Source: Arthrobacter sp. StoSoilB5 | GTDB lineage: Bacteria > Actinomycetota > Actinomycetes > Actinomycetales > Micrococcaceae | Length of the DNA: 64,000 bases | Direction: 5' to 3' | NCBI RefSeq assembly: GCF_019977235.1 | Contig: NZ_AP024646.1 | Coordinates: 4,960,001 to 5,024,000, forward strand | In this document: piece after piece, positions 7,781 through 16,855 of the stretch | Numbering within the stretch: the stretch's first letter is position 1 | Layout: the number at the start of each line of letters is the position of its first letter | Notes under the pieces: model-generated | Database searches by the model: none | Told to the model about the DNA's origin: nothing | Seen by the model: the letters and a program-made list of their open reading frames with translations, nothing else | Translations under genes and position numbers: made by a program

Positions 7781-9099
7781 GTAATTCCACGCTCGTCAAG
7801 CAACCACCTGCCAAGCAAGCCCGGCGCGCCCTGGTGGCCGGTTCGGTGGGCAACTTCATCGAATGGTACGAGTTCGGTATCTACGGATCGTTCGCCACCA
7901 TTATTTCCGCTAACTTCTTCACCACTGCAGGGGCCACCGACTTCGAGGCCCTCATCAAGACCTACGCTTCCTTTGCGATTGCGTTCTTCTTCCGTCCCGT
8001 GGGCGCCTGGATCTTCGGCCGGATTGGAGACAGGATCGGCAGGCGTCCCACCCTGATCATCGTCCTGTTGCTTATGACCGGAGCCACAACGCTCATCGGC
8101 GTCCTCCCCAATTACGCAACGTTGGGCATCATGGCCCCCATCTTGCTGACCTTGGTGCGCATTCTCCAGGGGCTCTCGGCTGGCGGGGAGTTCGGCGGGG
8201 CGGTATCGCTCATGACCGAGTTCGCCCCCACGGGCAAGCGCGGCATCTATGGAGCATGGCAGTCATTCACTGTCGCATTGGGCCTCTTGGCCGGTGCCGG
8301 TGTTGCTGCCCTCCTGTCCTCGGCGATGAGCGCAAAGGACCTCTCTGACTGGGGCTGGCGCCTCCCCTTCCTCTTTGCACTTCCCCTCGGCCTCGTGGCA
8401 CTGTACCTGCGGCTGAAACTCGAAGAGACCCCCAACTTCCAGCGGACCGTAGCCGCCGAGCGGAACCCGGGTTCCGCCGTCGTTGTTGTGCACCCCAGCA
8501 AGGCTGAAACCGCGAAGGCAATCCTGCTCGGAATCGGTCGTCTCATGGGTTGGTCGGCCGCCGGCTATACCTTCCTGGTGGTCCTTCCGTCCTACCTGCA
8601 GACCAGCCTGAACGCCACGTTCCAAGCCGCGCTGATCGCCACCGTCCTGGCCAATGCCGGTTTCGCCGCCTCCATCATTCCCAGCGGCATGCTCAGCGAC
8701 CGTTGGGGACGCCGGCCCGTGATGCTCGCCGGTGCAGTCCTCATTGCCGTGCTGGCGCTGCCGCTCCTGAAGGTCCTGCAGGACCCCACGAGTTCGCCAT
8801 GGCTCATGGGCGCAGGAGTTTTCCTTGCCGGAGCGATCGTTGGCATGCTGGCCGGTCCCGGACCCGCCATGCTTTCGGAAATGTTCCCCACCACCGTCCG
8901 TTACACCGGTCTGGGCTTGGCATACTCGCTGTCCAACGCCGTGTTCTCAGGATCCGCCGGGCTCATCATCACCGGCCTCATCGCTTCCACCGGCAACAAG
9001 GACATTCCGGCCTACTACGTCATGGCCACCTGCGTTGTCAGTGTCTTCGCGCTGGCCACCCTGCGCGGTTCCGCCCACAAGAAGGCGCTGCGGGACTAA
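7777..9099 (+). CDS. MFS transporter, metabolite:H+ symporter type
   Basis: The 440-residue protein has about 12 hydrophobic segments. It starts with the MHS-type sequence GSVGNFIEWYEFGIYG and has the MFS loop motif GRIGDRIGRRPTL between helices 2 and 3, and SDRWGRRPVM in the second half. Members move organic acids, betaines or related solutes with protons. The ATG at 7777 overlaps the previous stop as ATGA, so it is translationally coupled to the dehydrogenase. A longer upstream frame lies inside the dehydrogenase gene and was not used. Position between murQ-dld and anmK suggests import of anhydro-MurNAc, MurNAc or a lactate-like compound; the substrate is inference. Confidence 0.9.
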   Translation: MSNSTLVKQPPAKQARRALVAGSVGNFIEWYEFGIYGSFATIISANFFTTAGATDFEALIKTYASFAIAFFFRPVGAWIFGRIGDRIGRRPTLIIVLLLMTGATTLIGVLPNYATLGIMAPILLTLVRILQGLSAGGEFGGAVSLMTEFAPTGKRGIYGAWQSFTVALGLLAGAGVAALLSSAMSAKDLSDWGWRLPFLFALPLGLVALYLRLKLEETPNFQRTVAAERNPGSAVVVVHPSKAETAKAILLGIGRLMGWSAAGYTFLVVLPSYLQTSLNATFQAALIATVLANAGFAASIIPSGMLSDRWGRRPVMLAGAVLIAVLALPLLKVLQDPTSSPWLMGAGVFLAGAIVGMLAGPGPAMLSEMFPTTVRYTGLGLAYSLSNAVFSGSAGLIITGLIASTGNKDIPAYYVMATCVVSVFALATLRGSAHKKALRD

Positions 9100-9151
9100 G
9101 CCCTCCAGCCGCCAGCCGACCACACAGAGAATCAGATAAGGGAGCAGTGCC

Positions 9152-10363
9152 ATGCGTATCATCGGCATGATGTCCGGAACGTCCTACGATGCGATCGACG
9201 CCGTAGCCGTCGACGTCGACAGGGACGGCGATGCCTTGGTGCTGACCCTCCTGGGTACTGTCAGCGAGTCCTACCCGGTCGAGTTGCGGGCGGAAGTGGC
9301 GGCACAATTGCCGCCCGCAACCAGCTCCATGGAACAGGTCTGCAAACTCGATACGCGGATTGGGCAGGCTTTCGCCAGGCTCGCTGTCCGGGCCAACGAC
9401 GAACTCTGCAAGGGGCGGGCAGAACTGATCGCCTCCCATGGCCAAACCATGTTCCACTGGGTGGAGTCCGGCGGGGTCAAGGGAACACTCCAGCTCGGCG
9501 AACCGGCCTGGATCGCAGAAGCGACGGGCTGCACCGTGGTGTCCAACTTCCGTACGCGGGATGTAGCCGCCGGCGGCCAAGGCGCACCCTTGGTCAGCCT
9601 CTTCGACACACTGTGGCTTCGGGGACTGCCGGGAACGCCCGTGGCGCTGAATCTGGGAGGCATCGCCAACATCACGGTGGCTTCCGGCGAGCCAACGGCG
9701 TTTGACACGGGTCCGGCCAACGCGTTGATCGATGCTGCCGTCACGTCCATGACCGCAGGACAGCAGCAATACGACCACGACGGCGAACTCGGCGCCCGCG
9801 GCAGCGTCAGCTCCGCTTTGCTCGACGAGTTGCTTGCCGAACCGTACTACCGCCTGCCGGCCCCCAAATCGACCGGCAAGGAACTGTTCCACTTGCCCTA
9901 CCTGGAAAGGGCCATGGACGCTACCGGAACCAAGAGCCTGCCTATCGAGGATGTCGTGGCAACGCTGGTAGCGCTCACCGCCCGCACTGTCGCGGACGCC
10001 GTGGCCGTCGCAGGAGGAACGTCTGTCATTGCCTCCGGCGGCGGAACGCGGAATCCCACGCTCATGGGCACTCTGCGCGGGGAACTCGGCCGTTCCGGAG
10101 CAGCCGGCGTCGAGCTTTTGACGTCCGACGAGCTCGGCCTGCCTTCCTCCGCCAAGGAGGCCGCGGCATTCGCCATTCTGGGGTACCTGACGGTAAACAA
10201 CTTCCCCGGTACGGTAGCCAGCTGCACGGGGGCACGCCATGCCAGCATCCTTGGTTCGATCACGCCGGGCTGGCAGGGCTTCCAACCGACGAATTCCGCG
10301 GGCTCCCCGGCCTCCGCGCCCGGGGCGCCCACGAACCTCAGGATCCAGCAACCCGCCGATTAG
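9152..10363 (+). CDS. anmK: Anhydro-N-acetylmuramic acid kinase
   Basis: AnmK opens the 1,6-anhydro ring of anhydro-MurNAc and phosphorylates it to MurNAc-6-phosphate, the substrate of MurQ. The N-terminal MIGMMSGTS-type motif (IIGMMSGTSYDAID), the DTGPANALID segment near residue 190, and the ASGGGTRNPTLM phosphate-binding segment near 295 are characteristic. The 403 residues are slightly longer than the usual 370, the extra part being a Pro/Ala-rich tail. A ribosome binding site AAGGGAG precedes the ATG, 52 bp after the transporter. Last gene of the muropeptide-sugar cluster. Confidence 0.95.
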   Translation: MRIIGMMSGTSYDAIDAVAVDVDRDGDALVLTLLGTVSESYPVELRAEVAAQLPPATSSMEQVCKLDTRIGQAFARLAVRANDELCKGRAELIASHGQTMFHWVESGGVKGTLQLGEPAWIAEATGCTVVSNFRTRDVAAGGQGAPLVSLFDTLWLRGLPGTPVALNLGGIANITVASGEPTAFDTGPANALIDAAVTSMTAGQQQYDHDGELGARGSVSSALLDELLAEPYYRLPAPKSTGKELFHLPYLERAMDATGTKSLPIEDVVATLVALTARTVADAVAVAGGTSVIASGGGTRNPTLMGTLRGELGRSGAAGVELLTSDELGLPSSAKEAAAFAILGYLTVNNFPGTVASCTGARHASILGSITPGWQGFQPTNSAGSPASAPGAPTNLRIQQPAD

Positions 10364-10370
10364 ACCGTTC

Positions 10371-10424
10371 CCTGCGCACTAGACGGTAGGAGTCGTCTGG
10401 TATGCAGCGAGTCATCGAATCGGG
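10371..10424. repeat. Hairpin (REP-like) dispersed repeat, copy 2
   Basis: This copy matches 2735-2787 over most of its length, including CACTAGACGGTAGGAG, GCAGCGAGTCATCGAATCGG and the inner arms AGACG/CGTCT and CTGC/GCAG. The outer left arm is lost. It lies between the convergent anmK and levanase genes, the same setting as copy 1. Confidence 0.75.
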
Positions 10425-10446
10425 CTCACCCGCTTGGATGCCAGGC

Positions 10447-13400
10447 CTACGGCAGTGCCGTCACCACCACATCCTGGTAGGCCGCCCTGCCGTCGAACAC
10501 GTTGACGCCAACCTTCCCGGAAACAAGGGCAGAATCCGTGACGTCGATCAGTTGCGTTCCATCCACGGACACTGTGATCCTGTTGCCAACAACCGAAGTG
10601 TCCAGCGCATAGCTCACCCCGTGACTCAAGGCCGCCGGAACGCTCGCGAGCACCGTAAAGACACCGTTGTTCAGCGAGAAAACCCGCACCACGCGGAGAT
10701 TCGGGTCCAGATTCACGTAATAGGCACTGGATCCATCGGCGGAGGATCTGAGCAACACCGAGCCCGCGCCCCCGTACCCTTTCTCCGGAGCCAGGTCCCG
10801 GTTGAGCATCTCGCCAGCGAAGGGATCCCCACCGAAACGAACGGTTGCCTGCACGCGGACGTCAGTGAAGGCAGCCGGACTCATGGCCGTCGAGTCTTTG
10901 TCGAACGTACCTGCCAGGCCTGCGCCCGTGCTCTCCCATTTGCCGCCCGGGACCACTGAATAAGTGCCGAGGTTGTGTCGAGCCGTCCCGCCCGAAGCCG
11001 GCAGAACGTCCGACGGCGGCGCGGTAGTCAGGCGCGCAGTGTCGCTGAGCTGGTGTACTTTGACGGACACCAGCCGGGCATTCCCCCCGCCCGCCGAAAA
11101 GGACAAACCTGTGGAGGACGGGTCCGGGAAGATCAGCGAAGTGATGGCAGCCGTGCCGTCACCGCCGAAGACTTCCACGGAGGATGCGTCCACCAGGATT
11201 CGGAGCTTCACGCGGCGCTCGGAACCTACCAGGGTGGAACTCCATGGCGCCGAGGAATTGTCCGCCTCAGACCCCGCGAAGTACCGGGTGAAGTCCTCCC
11301 GACCGGCCGTGCCGCGGTCCACGGTGAGTGCGGCAGCACCGGCGTCGTACTTCACTGTTGTTTCTTGAGCGCCCGTTGATCCGGTCCCTTTCCTTAGCCC
11401 GAACGCGAAGGACGTGGCACCTCCGGAAGAAGGAATCCCGACCTCCGCCTCAAGCTCGAAGGAGCGACCGGAAACACCCGCAAGCGCATTCGCGGAGCTC
11501 GGCGTCACAGTCACATCGGAGGCCTGCCAGGTTGATGTCCGCAGGGACTCTTCCTCCACAACGGGAGCCTGCGTCAGCCGGAGCCCGGCGCCGGGAACGT
11601 CAACAAGCTTGAGCTCACGTGGGATGGACAATTGGCCATTCCATCGGCCCGTTGGAGGGCTGAAAGCGTAGTCCCAATTGCTCATCCAGCCGATCATGAT
11701 CCGTCGGCCGTCCGGGGCACCGAAGAAGCTCATGGCCGCGTAGTAGTCCCTGCCGTGATCCGCTTGAAGCACCTGGGAGGCAGGAGTGTCCGGCGCAAAC
11801 ACCGTGCCGTTCCACGTGCCCGTCACATACTGTGCCGCTGAACCGTTCGTGGCTCGGACAGCTCCCGTGCTCCACCACAGCACCCAGCGCTTCACGCCGG
11901 GCTGGCCTTCCACGGGCATTTCGAAGAGGTCCGGGCACTCCCAGACGCCGCCGCGGATCCAGTCGCCGTAGCCGAAGCTGCCTTGAAAGGTCCAGTGGAT
12001 GAGGTCTGTGGAGGAGTAGAAGCGGATATGGTCGCCGGCTGCCACCACCATGACCCACTTGCTGGACCCGGCGTCCCAAGTGACCTTAGGGTCGCGGAAG
12101 TCCCAGCCGCCGTCGGGACCGCCCGGGTTTTCCACCACAGGAGCGGCTTGGACTATCTGCCAGGTGCGGCCTTGGTCCTTGCTGTAGGCGGCGCGAACGG
12201 ACTGGTTTCCGTTCCAGGCATCATGGTTGAAGCTCGTGTAGTAGGCGATCAGGCCGGAGCCGCCGTCGAACAATCCACTCGCATCCGAGGCGTCCACCAC
12301 TGCCGAACCGGACCACGACTCCCCTGCTGCCATGTGCGGCAGGGCGATGGGTTGCTGCTTCCAGTGCAGCAGGTCGGAGCTGACGGCGTGCGCCCAGCGT
12401 CCGCGGTCCTGGTGGAACAGGTGGTACTCCCCCTGGAAGTACACCAGCCCGTTGGGGTCCGAACTGCTGCCCGAGTTCTGGCTGTAGTGGTAGCCCGGCT
12501 GGTAGAGCCCATTCATGTACTGGTCCACGCTGTCCGCGCGAACGTTCTGGAACCAGGCTGATCCTGTGGCCAGCAGGGCGAAGCCCGTGCCGGTCGCCAC
12601 GGACACAGCGCCATTTAGCACAGGCGTGCCATTAATCAGCACGGAGGCCTCGGTCCCCCGAACTGTGAGCTGAACGCGGTTGAGTTGCCCGGCCTTGAAG
12701 CTCGTGGCAGGCAAGGTTCCGGAGTGCAGCAACGCTGAAGTGGCCCGGTCGTACAGCTTCGCGGTGCCCGCTCCGGGATCGATCCGGAGTTCGGTACCGC
12801 CGGTGCCGTCCGCCCCGCTGCGGGCCACCACTGAGGCAGTGGCCGGTGAGGTGACGGTCAGGTCCAAGGAGGCTACGACGTCGGACGCCACCGCCGGGAT
12901 GTACCTCACTGCGGTGCCGCTAGTCACCGAAGCCCGGAGACCCTTGGAGTCGGGCTCCCACGAACCTGCGGAGCTCCGCCAACCCTGCAGGGACGTCTCC
13001 AGTCCGCGCAGCGTCATGCTCTGGAACGCGGCGGTGCCGTTGTAGGAACCGAGGCCCACATGGCCGGACGCTTGCGAGGCATCCGTGGCAGTGATGGCGG
13101 GCATGGTGCCGTTCGGGTCAAGGAAATCGGTCTGCCAGTAGACAGCCAACTGGTTTCCGAGCGCCGTGACCCGAAGGCGGTAGACCTTGTTGAGCGTGAT
13201 GGCTGTGGTGAACGTGCCGAGCGTGGCGTTGTCCGAGACCCGGTACAGGCGCAAGCGGCCAGCGTTGGGGTCGACCTCCGCGGCGTAGCCGGACGTTCCC
13301 GATGCATTGGTTCGAAACAGGGCTGTGCCCACGCCGTATTGAGCCGTGACCTGGACGTCAGTGGAGAAATCGACGTCGGCGGGCGACTCCCCGGTAGCGA

Positions 13401-14109
13401 TGGCGCGGATGTTCGTGCCGGCTGGGGCCGCGCCGCGGAAGCCTGTGGCGGTCGCTGACCAGCCCGCACCGGTGACTGCCCAGCCGCTGACATTCGCGTC
13501 GATGGTCCGCACACCGGGCGTGCCGAAGACCACGGTTCCGTTGTAGGCGTGCAGGCCCACTCGGCCCGATTCGTAACGGCGGTCCGTGGCGTCAATCCTG
13601 GCAACCCCGTCCACTGCCACGAAGATCCGGGGCCCGTCCACGTGGACGTCCACGCTGTAGGACTGTCCCGCGGTGAGGGCTACGGTTGCGGGGGTTACGA
13701 TGTCCTCGCCCGTCGCGAGGTCGAACAGCCTCACGCGGTCCAGGTTGGGGTCGATCGTCGCCGCGTATCCGGCGCCGGCGTCGGGAGTCGCGCGGAAGAC
13801 GAGCGCGCCCACAGCGTAGGGACTCCCGGCGTCGACCTTTACTTCGACCGTGTAGCGGGCGGTGCCCGCCACACGCTGTTCACTGACCGCAGCGATGTTC
13901 TGTCCGGAAGGCGCGACGGCGGTGTACCCGCCTTCCGCTGACCGGGTCCAGGAACCACTGACTCCGACGACATCTGGAATGGGGCTGGTGGTGCTGTTGA
14001 GTGTGACTGGCGCGGGGTCCAGGGCCACCGCCGGAGCAGTGACCCCCGTTCCCGCGAAACCAACACCCAGGACTGCGGCCGCGAGGCCGGCAACTATTCT
14101 CTTGTGCAT
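10447..14109 (-). CDS. Secreted multidomain GH32 fructanase (levanase/inulinase type)
   Basis: A 1220-residue exported glycoside hydrolase. The first 30 residues form a Sec signal peptide (MHKRIVAGLAAAVLGVGFAG, then an alanine-rich cleavage region). About residues 35-520 contain three concanavalin/laminin-G-like sugar-binding repeats. The GH32 catalytic module starts near residue 540, with the nucleophile in SSSDPNGLVYF, the transition-state aspartate in WDFRDPKV and the acid/base glutamate in WECPDLFEM. A GH32 C-terminal beta-sandwich and a final concanavalin-like domain follow. It should cleave beta-fructans outside the cell. No sortase motif is seen, so surface retention would rely on carbohydrate binding. 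It is the last gene of the fructan operon. Confidence 0.93.
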   Translation of the reverse strand: MHKRIVAGLAAAVLGVGFAGTGVTAPAVALDPAPVTLNSTTSPIPDVVGVSGSWTRSAEGGYTAVAPSGQNIAAVSEQRVAGTARYTVEVKVDAGSPYAVGALVFRATPDAGAGYAATIDPNLDRVRLFDLATGEDIVTPATVALTAGQSYSVDVHVDGPRIFVAVDGVARIDATDRRYESGRVGLHAYNGTVVFGTPGVRTIDANVSGWAVTGAGWSATATGFRGAAPAGTNIRAIATGESPADVDFSTDVQVTAQYGVGTALFRTNASGTSGYAAEVDPNAGRLRLYRVSDNATLGTFTTAITLNKVYRLRVTALGNQLAVYWQTDFLDPNGTMPAITATDASQASGHVGLGSYNGTAAFQSMTLRGLETSLQGWRSSAGSWEPDSKGLRASVTSGTAVRYIPAVASDVVASLDLTVTSPATASVVARSGADGTGGTELRIDPGAGTAKLYDRATSALLHSGTLPATSFKAGQLNRVQLTVRGTEASVLINGTPVLNGAVSVATGTGFALLATGSAWFQNVRADSVDQYMNGLYQPGYHYSQNSGSSSDPNGLVYFQGEYHLFHQDRGRWAHAVSSDLLHWKQQPIALPHMAAGESWSGSAVVDASDASGLFDGGSGLIAYYTSFNHDAWNGNQSVRAAYSKDQGRTWQIVQAAPVVENPGGPDGGWDFRDPKVTWDAGSSKWVMVVAAGDHIRFYSSTDLIHWTFQGSFGYGDWIRGGVWECPDLFEMPVEGQPGVKRWVLWWSTGAVRATNGSAAQYVTGTWNGTVFAPDTPASQVLQADHGRDYYAAMSFFGAPDGRRIMIGWMSNWDYAFSPPTGRWNGQLSIPRELKLVDVPGAGLRLTQAPVVEEESLRTSTWQASDVTVTPSSANALAGVSGRSFELEAEVGIPSSGGATSFAFGLRKGTGSTGAQETTVKYDAGAAALTVDRGTAGREDFTRYFAGSEADNSSAPWSSTLVGSERRVKLRILVDASSVEVFGGDGTAAITSLIFPDPSSTGLSFSAGGGNARLVSVKVHQLSDTARLTTAPPSDVLPASGGTARHNLGTYSVVPGGKWESTGAGLAGTFDKDSTAMSPAAFTDVRVQATVRFGGDPFAGEMLNRDLAPEKGYGGAGSVLLRSSADGSSAYYVNLDPNLRVVRVFSLNNGVFTVLASVPAALSHGVSYALDTSVVGNRITVSVDGTQLIDVTDSALVSGKVGVNVFDGRAAYQDVVVTALP

Positions 14110-14133
14110 TCAGATCGCCTTTGATCTCAGGGG

Positions 14134-14213
14134 TGAGAGAGCGTTCGCCAAAACCTCCCATGATCTGAGAGAGGATCGGCGAAAAACGCTTGGGATGTGA
14201 GAGAGGATCGGTG
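14134..14213. repeat. Three 32-bp-period direct repeats (TGAGAGAG family)
   Basis: TGAGAGAG recurs at 14134, 14166 and 14198, exactly 32 bp apart, with the wider core GATNTGAGAGAGGATCGG in the last two. The first copy is degenerate. They fill the 104-bp gap between the two GH32 genes. The same core, with the same 32-bp period, occurs at 37627-37690. There are no unique spacers, so this is not a CRISPR array. Confidence 0.8.
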
Positions 14214-15761
14214 TTAGGGGAAGAGGGGACGCGGGCCTTTCCAGGAGTCGGCCATGGTCCAGGCGTCGAAGCTCGCCAGGGTGACGGTTCCCTCCGCTGC
14301 CGCGAGGGTCACGCGCTCCCCGCCCAGCGTCGGGTACACACGGGCCGTGAGCGGCTTGCCATTCGCGAAAATCTCGACGGCGGACCGGTCCACCAGGACG
14401 CGCAGGCGCACCCGTCCGTCAGGCATTGGGAGCGGGCCGGACTTGTCCTCCACATCCACGTCAGGGTCAAGGCTGCTCCGGGTGCGGTCGAGTCGGAGGG
14501 TGCCGTTTTCGCCCTCAAGGAAGCGGCTGAGTTCGATGACCGTCTCCTCAGCACCATCCTCCGACCCCAGGATGCCCAGTTGCAGCACAGCTCCCGGTGC
14601 CAATTGCACGTCCAGCTCAAGGTCCAACTGGTTACCGGACACTCCCGTATCCAGGGGCTTGCCGGAGCCCACCAGGACTTGTCCCGGAACGCTGACGTGA
14701 TCCCGGCGGAGCTTCTCCACTTCAGGGACAGGCGCAAAAGCCAGGGTTCCGTCGTCGGCCAGAGTGGTGACGCGCGGCAGGCTCATCACGCCCGACCATC
14801 CGGCCTCCACCATCGCGGCGTCGCTGCGTCCTTCCTGCATCCAGCCGAACATGATACGCCGCCCGGACTCGTCCTCGAACGACTGCGGTGCGTAGAAGAA
14901 CCGACCGCCGTAGTCGAGCCGGTGCAGGGCTGCAGGCTCGAAGGTGTCCCCCGCGTAGCGACCGGTCCAGTACAGCGGGTGGCGGGTGTCGCCGTTGTCC
15001 CAGGCGGAGAAAACCAGCACATCAGGATCGGCGTCGGCAGAAAGTTCGGTGGTCAAACCCAGGGAACCGCCGCCCGCGCGGAACATGTCCACGCACTCCC
15101 ACATGGTGCCGGTCCAGTCGGTGTCTGCCGGATCTCCCTGCGAGGCGTCGCCGATGAACAATGGACCGATGTAGTCCCACGAGCGCAGGTCCTCCGACTC
15201 GTAGAGGAACGCCGTGCCGCCGCGCCCACGAATGCCCGAGCCCACCAGCTGCCGCCACTTGGTGCCCTCGCGCCACACGCAGTGGTCCCTGTACGCGGTG
15301 ATGTCCACACCCGCCGGAGGGGCTGCGATGACCGGGTTTTCGGGCACTTTGGTCCAGGTCATGAGGTCCGCAGATCCCACGGCAACGCAGGGCAGCTCAC
15401 GCTCGTCGAGTCGTCCCGAGTACACCAAGGTGGGCGTACCGCCGTCGTTCACCAACACACCGGACCAGCAACCGTCGGCGTCCGGACCCCCCGACGGCTC
15501 CAAGGCCACCGGCTGGTCCGTCCAGGTGACGAGGTCGGTGCTGGTGGCATGGCCCCACTGGATCCGGTGGTGGAACGCGCCCTCCGGGTTGTACTGATAG
15601 AAGAGGTGGTACACGCCGTTCCACTGGCTCACGCCGTTGGGATCGTTGAGCCAGCCCGCCGGGGAAACAAAGTGGAATCGCGGCCGGAGGGGATCGGCCT
15701 CGGCGCGGGAAACCAGCTCGTCACGCGGAACGGTGGCGAGCGGGTGGGTCAGTTCAGTCAT
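14214..15761 (-). CDS. Cytoplasmic GH32 beta-fructosidase (sucrose/fructo-oligosaccharide hydrolase)
   Basis: The 515-residue protein has no signal peptide. GH32 motifs are clear: the nucleophile motif GWLNDPNG near residue 36, a following QYNPEGAFHHRIQWGHA segment, and the acid/base glutamate in MWECVDMF. The usual RDP motif reads YRDHCVW, keeping the aspartate but replacing proline with histidine. The family hydrolyses terminal beta-fructosyl bonds of sucrose, sucrose phosphate or oligofructosides. The start overlaps the stop of the upstream ATPase gene by 4 bp, which ties it to the importer and suggests it degrades imported fructo-oligosaccharides. Confidence 0.93.
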   Translation of the reverse strand: MTELTHPLATVPRDELVSRAEADPLRPRFHFVSPAGWLNDPNGVSQWNGVYHLFYQYNPEGAFHHRIQWGHATSTDLVTWTDQPVALEPSGGPDADGCWSGVLVNDGGTPTLVYSGRLDERELPCVAVGSADLMTWTKVPENPVIAAPPAGVDITAYRDHCVWREGTKWRQLVGSGIRGRGGTAFLYESEDLRSWDYIGPLFIGDASQGDPADTDWTGTMWECVDMFRAGGGSLGLTTELSADADPDVLVFSAWDNGDTRHPLYWTGRYAGDTFEPAALHRLDYGGRFFYAPQSFEDESGRRIMFGWMQEGRSDAAMVEAGWSGVMSLPRVTTLADDGTLAFAPVPEVEKLRRDHVSVPGQVLVGSGKPLDTGVSGNQLDLELDVQLAPGAVLQLGILGSEDGAEETVIELSRFLEGENGTLRLDRTRSSLDPDVDVEDKSGPLPMPDGRVRLRVLVDRSAVEIFANGKPLTARVYPTLGGERVTLAAAEGTVTLASFDAWTMADSWKGPRPLFP

Positions 15762-16855
15762 GCGGAAGCCTTCTTGTCTGTCTTCTCGGTCGCCAGGGGT
15801 TCATTAGCCAGCGCATGTCCGCCCGCTCCAGCCCGCGGCCGGTAGAGGTGGCAGCGGACCCAGTGGCGGTTCGCGGGATCGCCAACCTGGTGGCGTACGG
15901 GTTCGGTGTCCGAGCAGGCCTGGTCAGGGTCGCCGTCGAATGCGCAGTGCGGGGAAGCCATCACGGCTTGGCGCAGTTCGGCCCGGCGAACGGGATCGTA
16001 GGAGCCAGCGCGGGCCGGGTCCGGTACAGCGGACACAAGCAGCTGGGTGTACGGGTGGGCCGGGTTGGCCAGCAGGTCAAGGGACTCGCCCTCCTCCACG
16101 AGTTCACCGGCGAACATGACCGCTGTCCGGTCTGCCAAATAGCGGGCCGAGGCGAGGTCGTGCGTGATGTACAGCATGGAGATGCCCTGCTCGTCGCGGA
16201 GCTTGCGCATCAGGTTCAGCACGCCGATCCGCACTGAAACATCCAGCATGGATGTGGGCTCGTCAGCCAGGATGACCTGCGGCTCCACAGCGAGCGCACG
16301 GGCGATCGCGACGCGCTGACGCTGGCCGCCTGAGAGCTCGTGGGGGTAGGAGTTCAGCATGTCGGCCTGCAGGCCAACGGTGGTCATGAGTTCCTCGAGC
16401 CGCCGCTGGGTGTCGGACTCCGAACCGCCTTTCCCGTGGATCGCCAGCGACCGGCGCAGGAAGTGTTCGATCCTGTGGGCTGGATTGAGCGAGCCGAAGG
16501 GGTCTTGGAAGACCATCTGCAGCTGTGACCGGAAAGCACGGGACGCTTGGAACCGGTCACGCTTGAGGACGTCGACGCCGTCAACCAGGATCGCGCCGGT
16601 GCTCGGCTTTTCGAGCCGGGCAACACAGCGGGCCAGCGTGCTCTTGCCGGAGCCGGACTCCCCCACGAGTGCCACGATTTCGCCGCGGCCAATGGTCAGG
16701 TCAACGCCGTGCAGGGCCCGGACAGACTGACGGGAGAAGAGGCCGCCGATGGGAAACGACTTACCCAGACCGCGGACTTCGAGGGCGGGCGTGTCGCTGG
16801 CAACGGCAGGACGTGCGGCACTTTCGGGATTGGGGGAAAGTACTGAGTGGCTCAT
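15758..16855 (-). CDS. Opp/Dpp-type ABC transporter ATP-binding protein (DppF-like)
   Basis: The 365-residue ATPase has a Walker A motif GESGSGKST near residue 66, signature LSGGQRQRVAIARAL, Walker B VILADEPTS and the C-terminal oligopeptide/dipeptide-type extension (NPAHPYTQLLVSAVPDP) with cysteines in the tail. It drives import with the partner ATPase encoded just upstream. Its start overlaps the previous stop by 4 bp and its own stop overlaps the GH32 start by 4 bp. Although the family is named for peptides, Opp-type importers also carry oligosaccharides, and the neighbours favour oligofructosides. Confidence 0.93.
   Translation of the reverse strand: MSHSVLSPNPESAARPAVASDTPALEVRGLGKSFPIGGLFSRQSVRALHGVDLTIGRGEIVALVGESGSGKSTLARCVARLEKPSTGAILVDGVDVLKRDRFQASRAFRSQLQMVFQDPFGSLNPAHRIEHFLRRSLAIHGKGGSESDTQRRLEELMTTVGLQADMLNSYPHELSGGQRQRVAIARALAVEPQVILADEPTSMLDVSVRIGVLNLMRKLRDEQGISMLYITHDLASARYLADRTAVMFAGELVEEGESLDLLANPAHPYTQLLVSAVPDPARAGSYDPVRRAELRQAVMASPHCAFDGDPDQACSDTEPVRHQVGDPANRHWVRCHLYRPRAGAGGHALANEPLATEKTDKKASA

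Noticed and set aside
9038..10351. Minus-strand frame opposite anmK
   Set aside because: It is an antisense shadow of a gene with clear AnmK motifs.
14134..14213. CRISPR-like periodic repeats
   Set aside because: The units are direct tandem repeats with a 32-bp period and no unique spacers; no cas genes are present.
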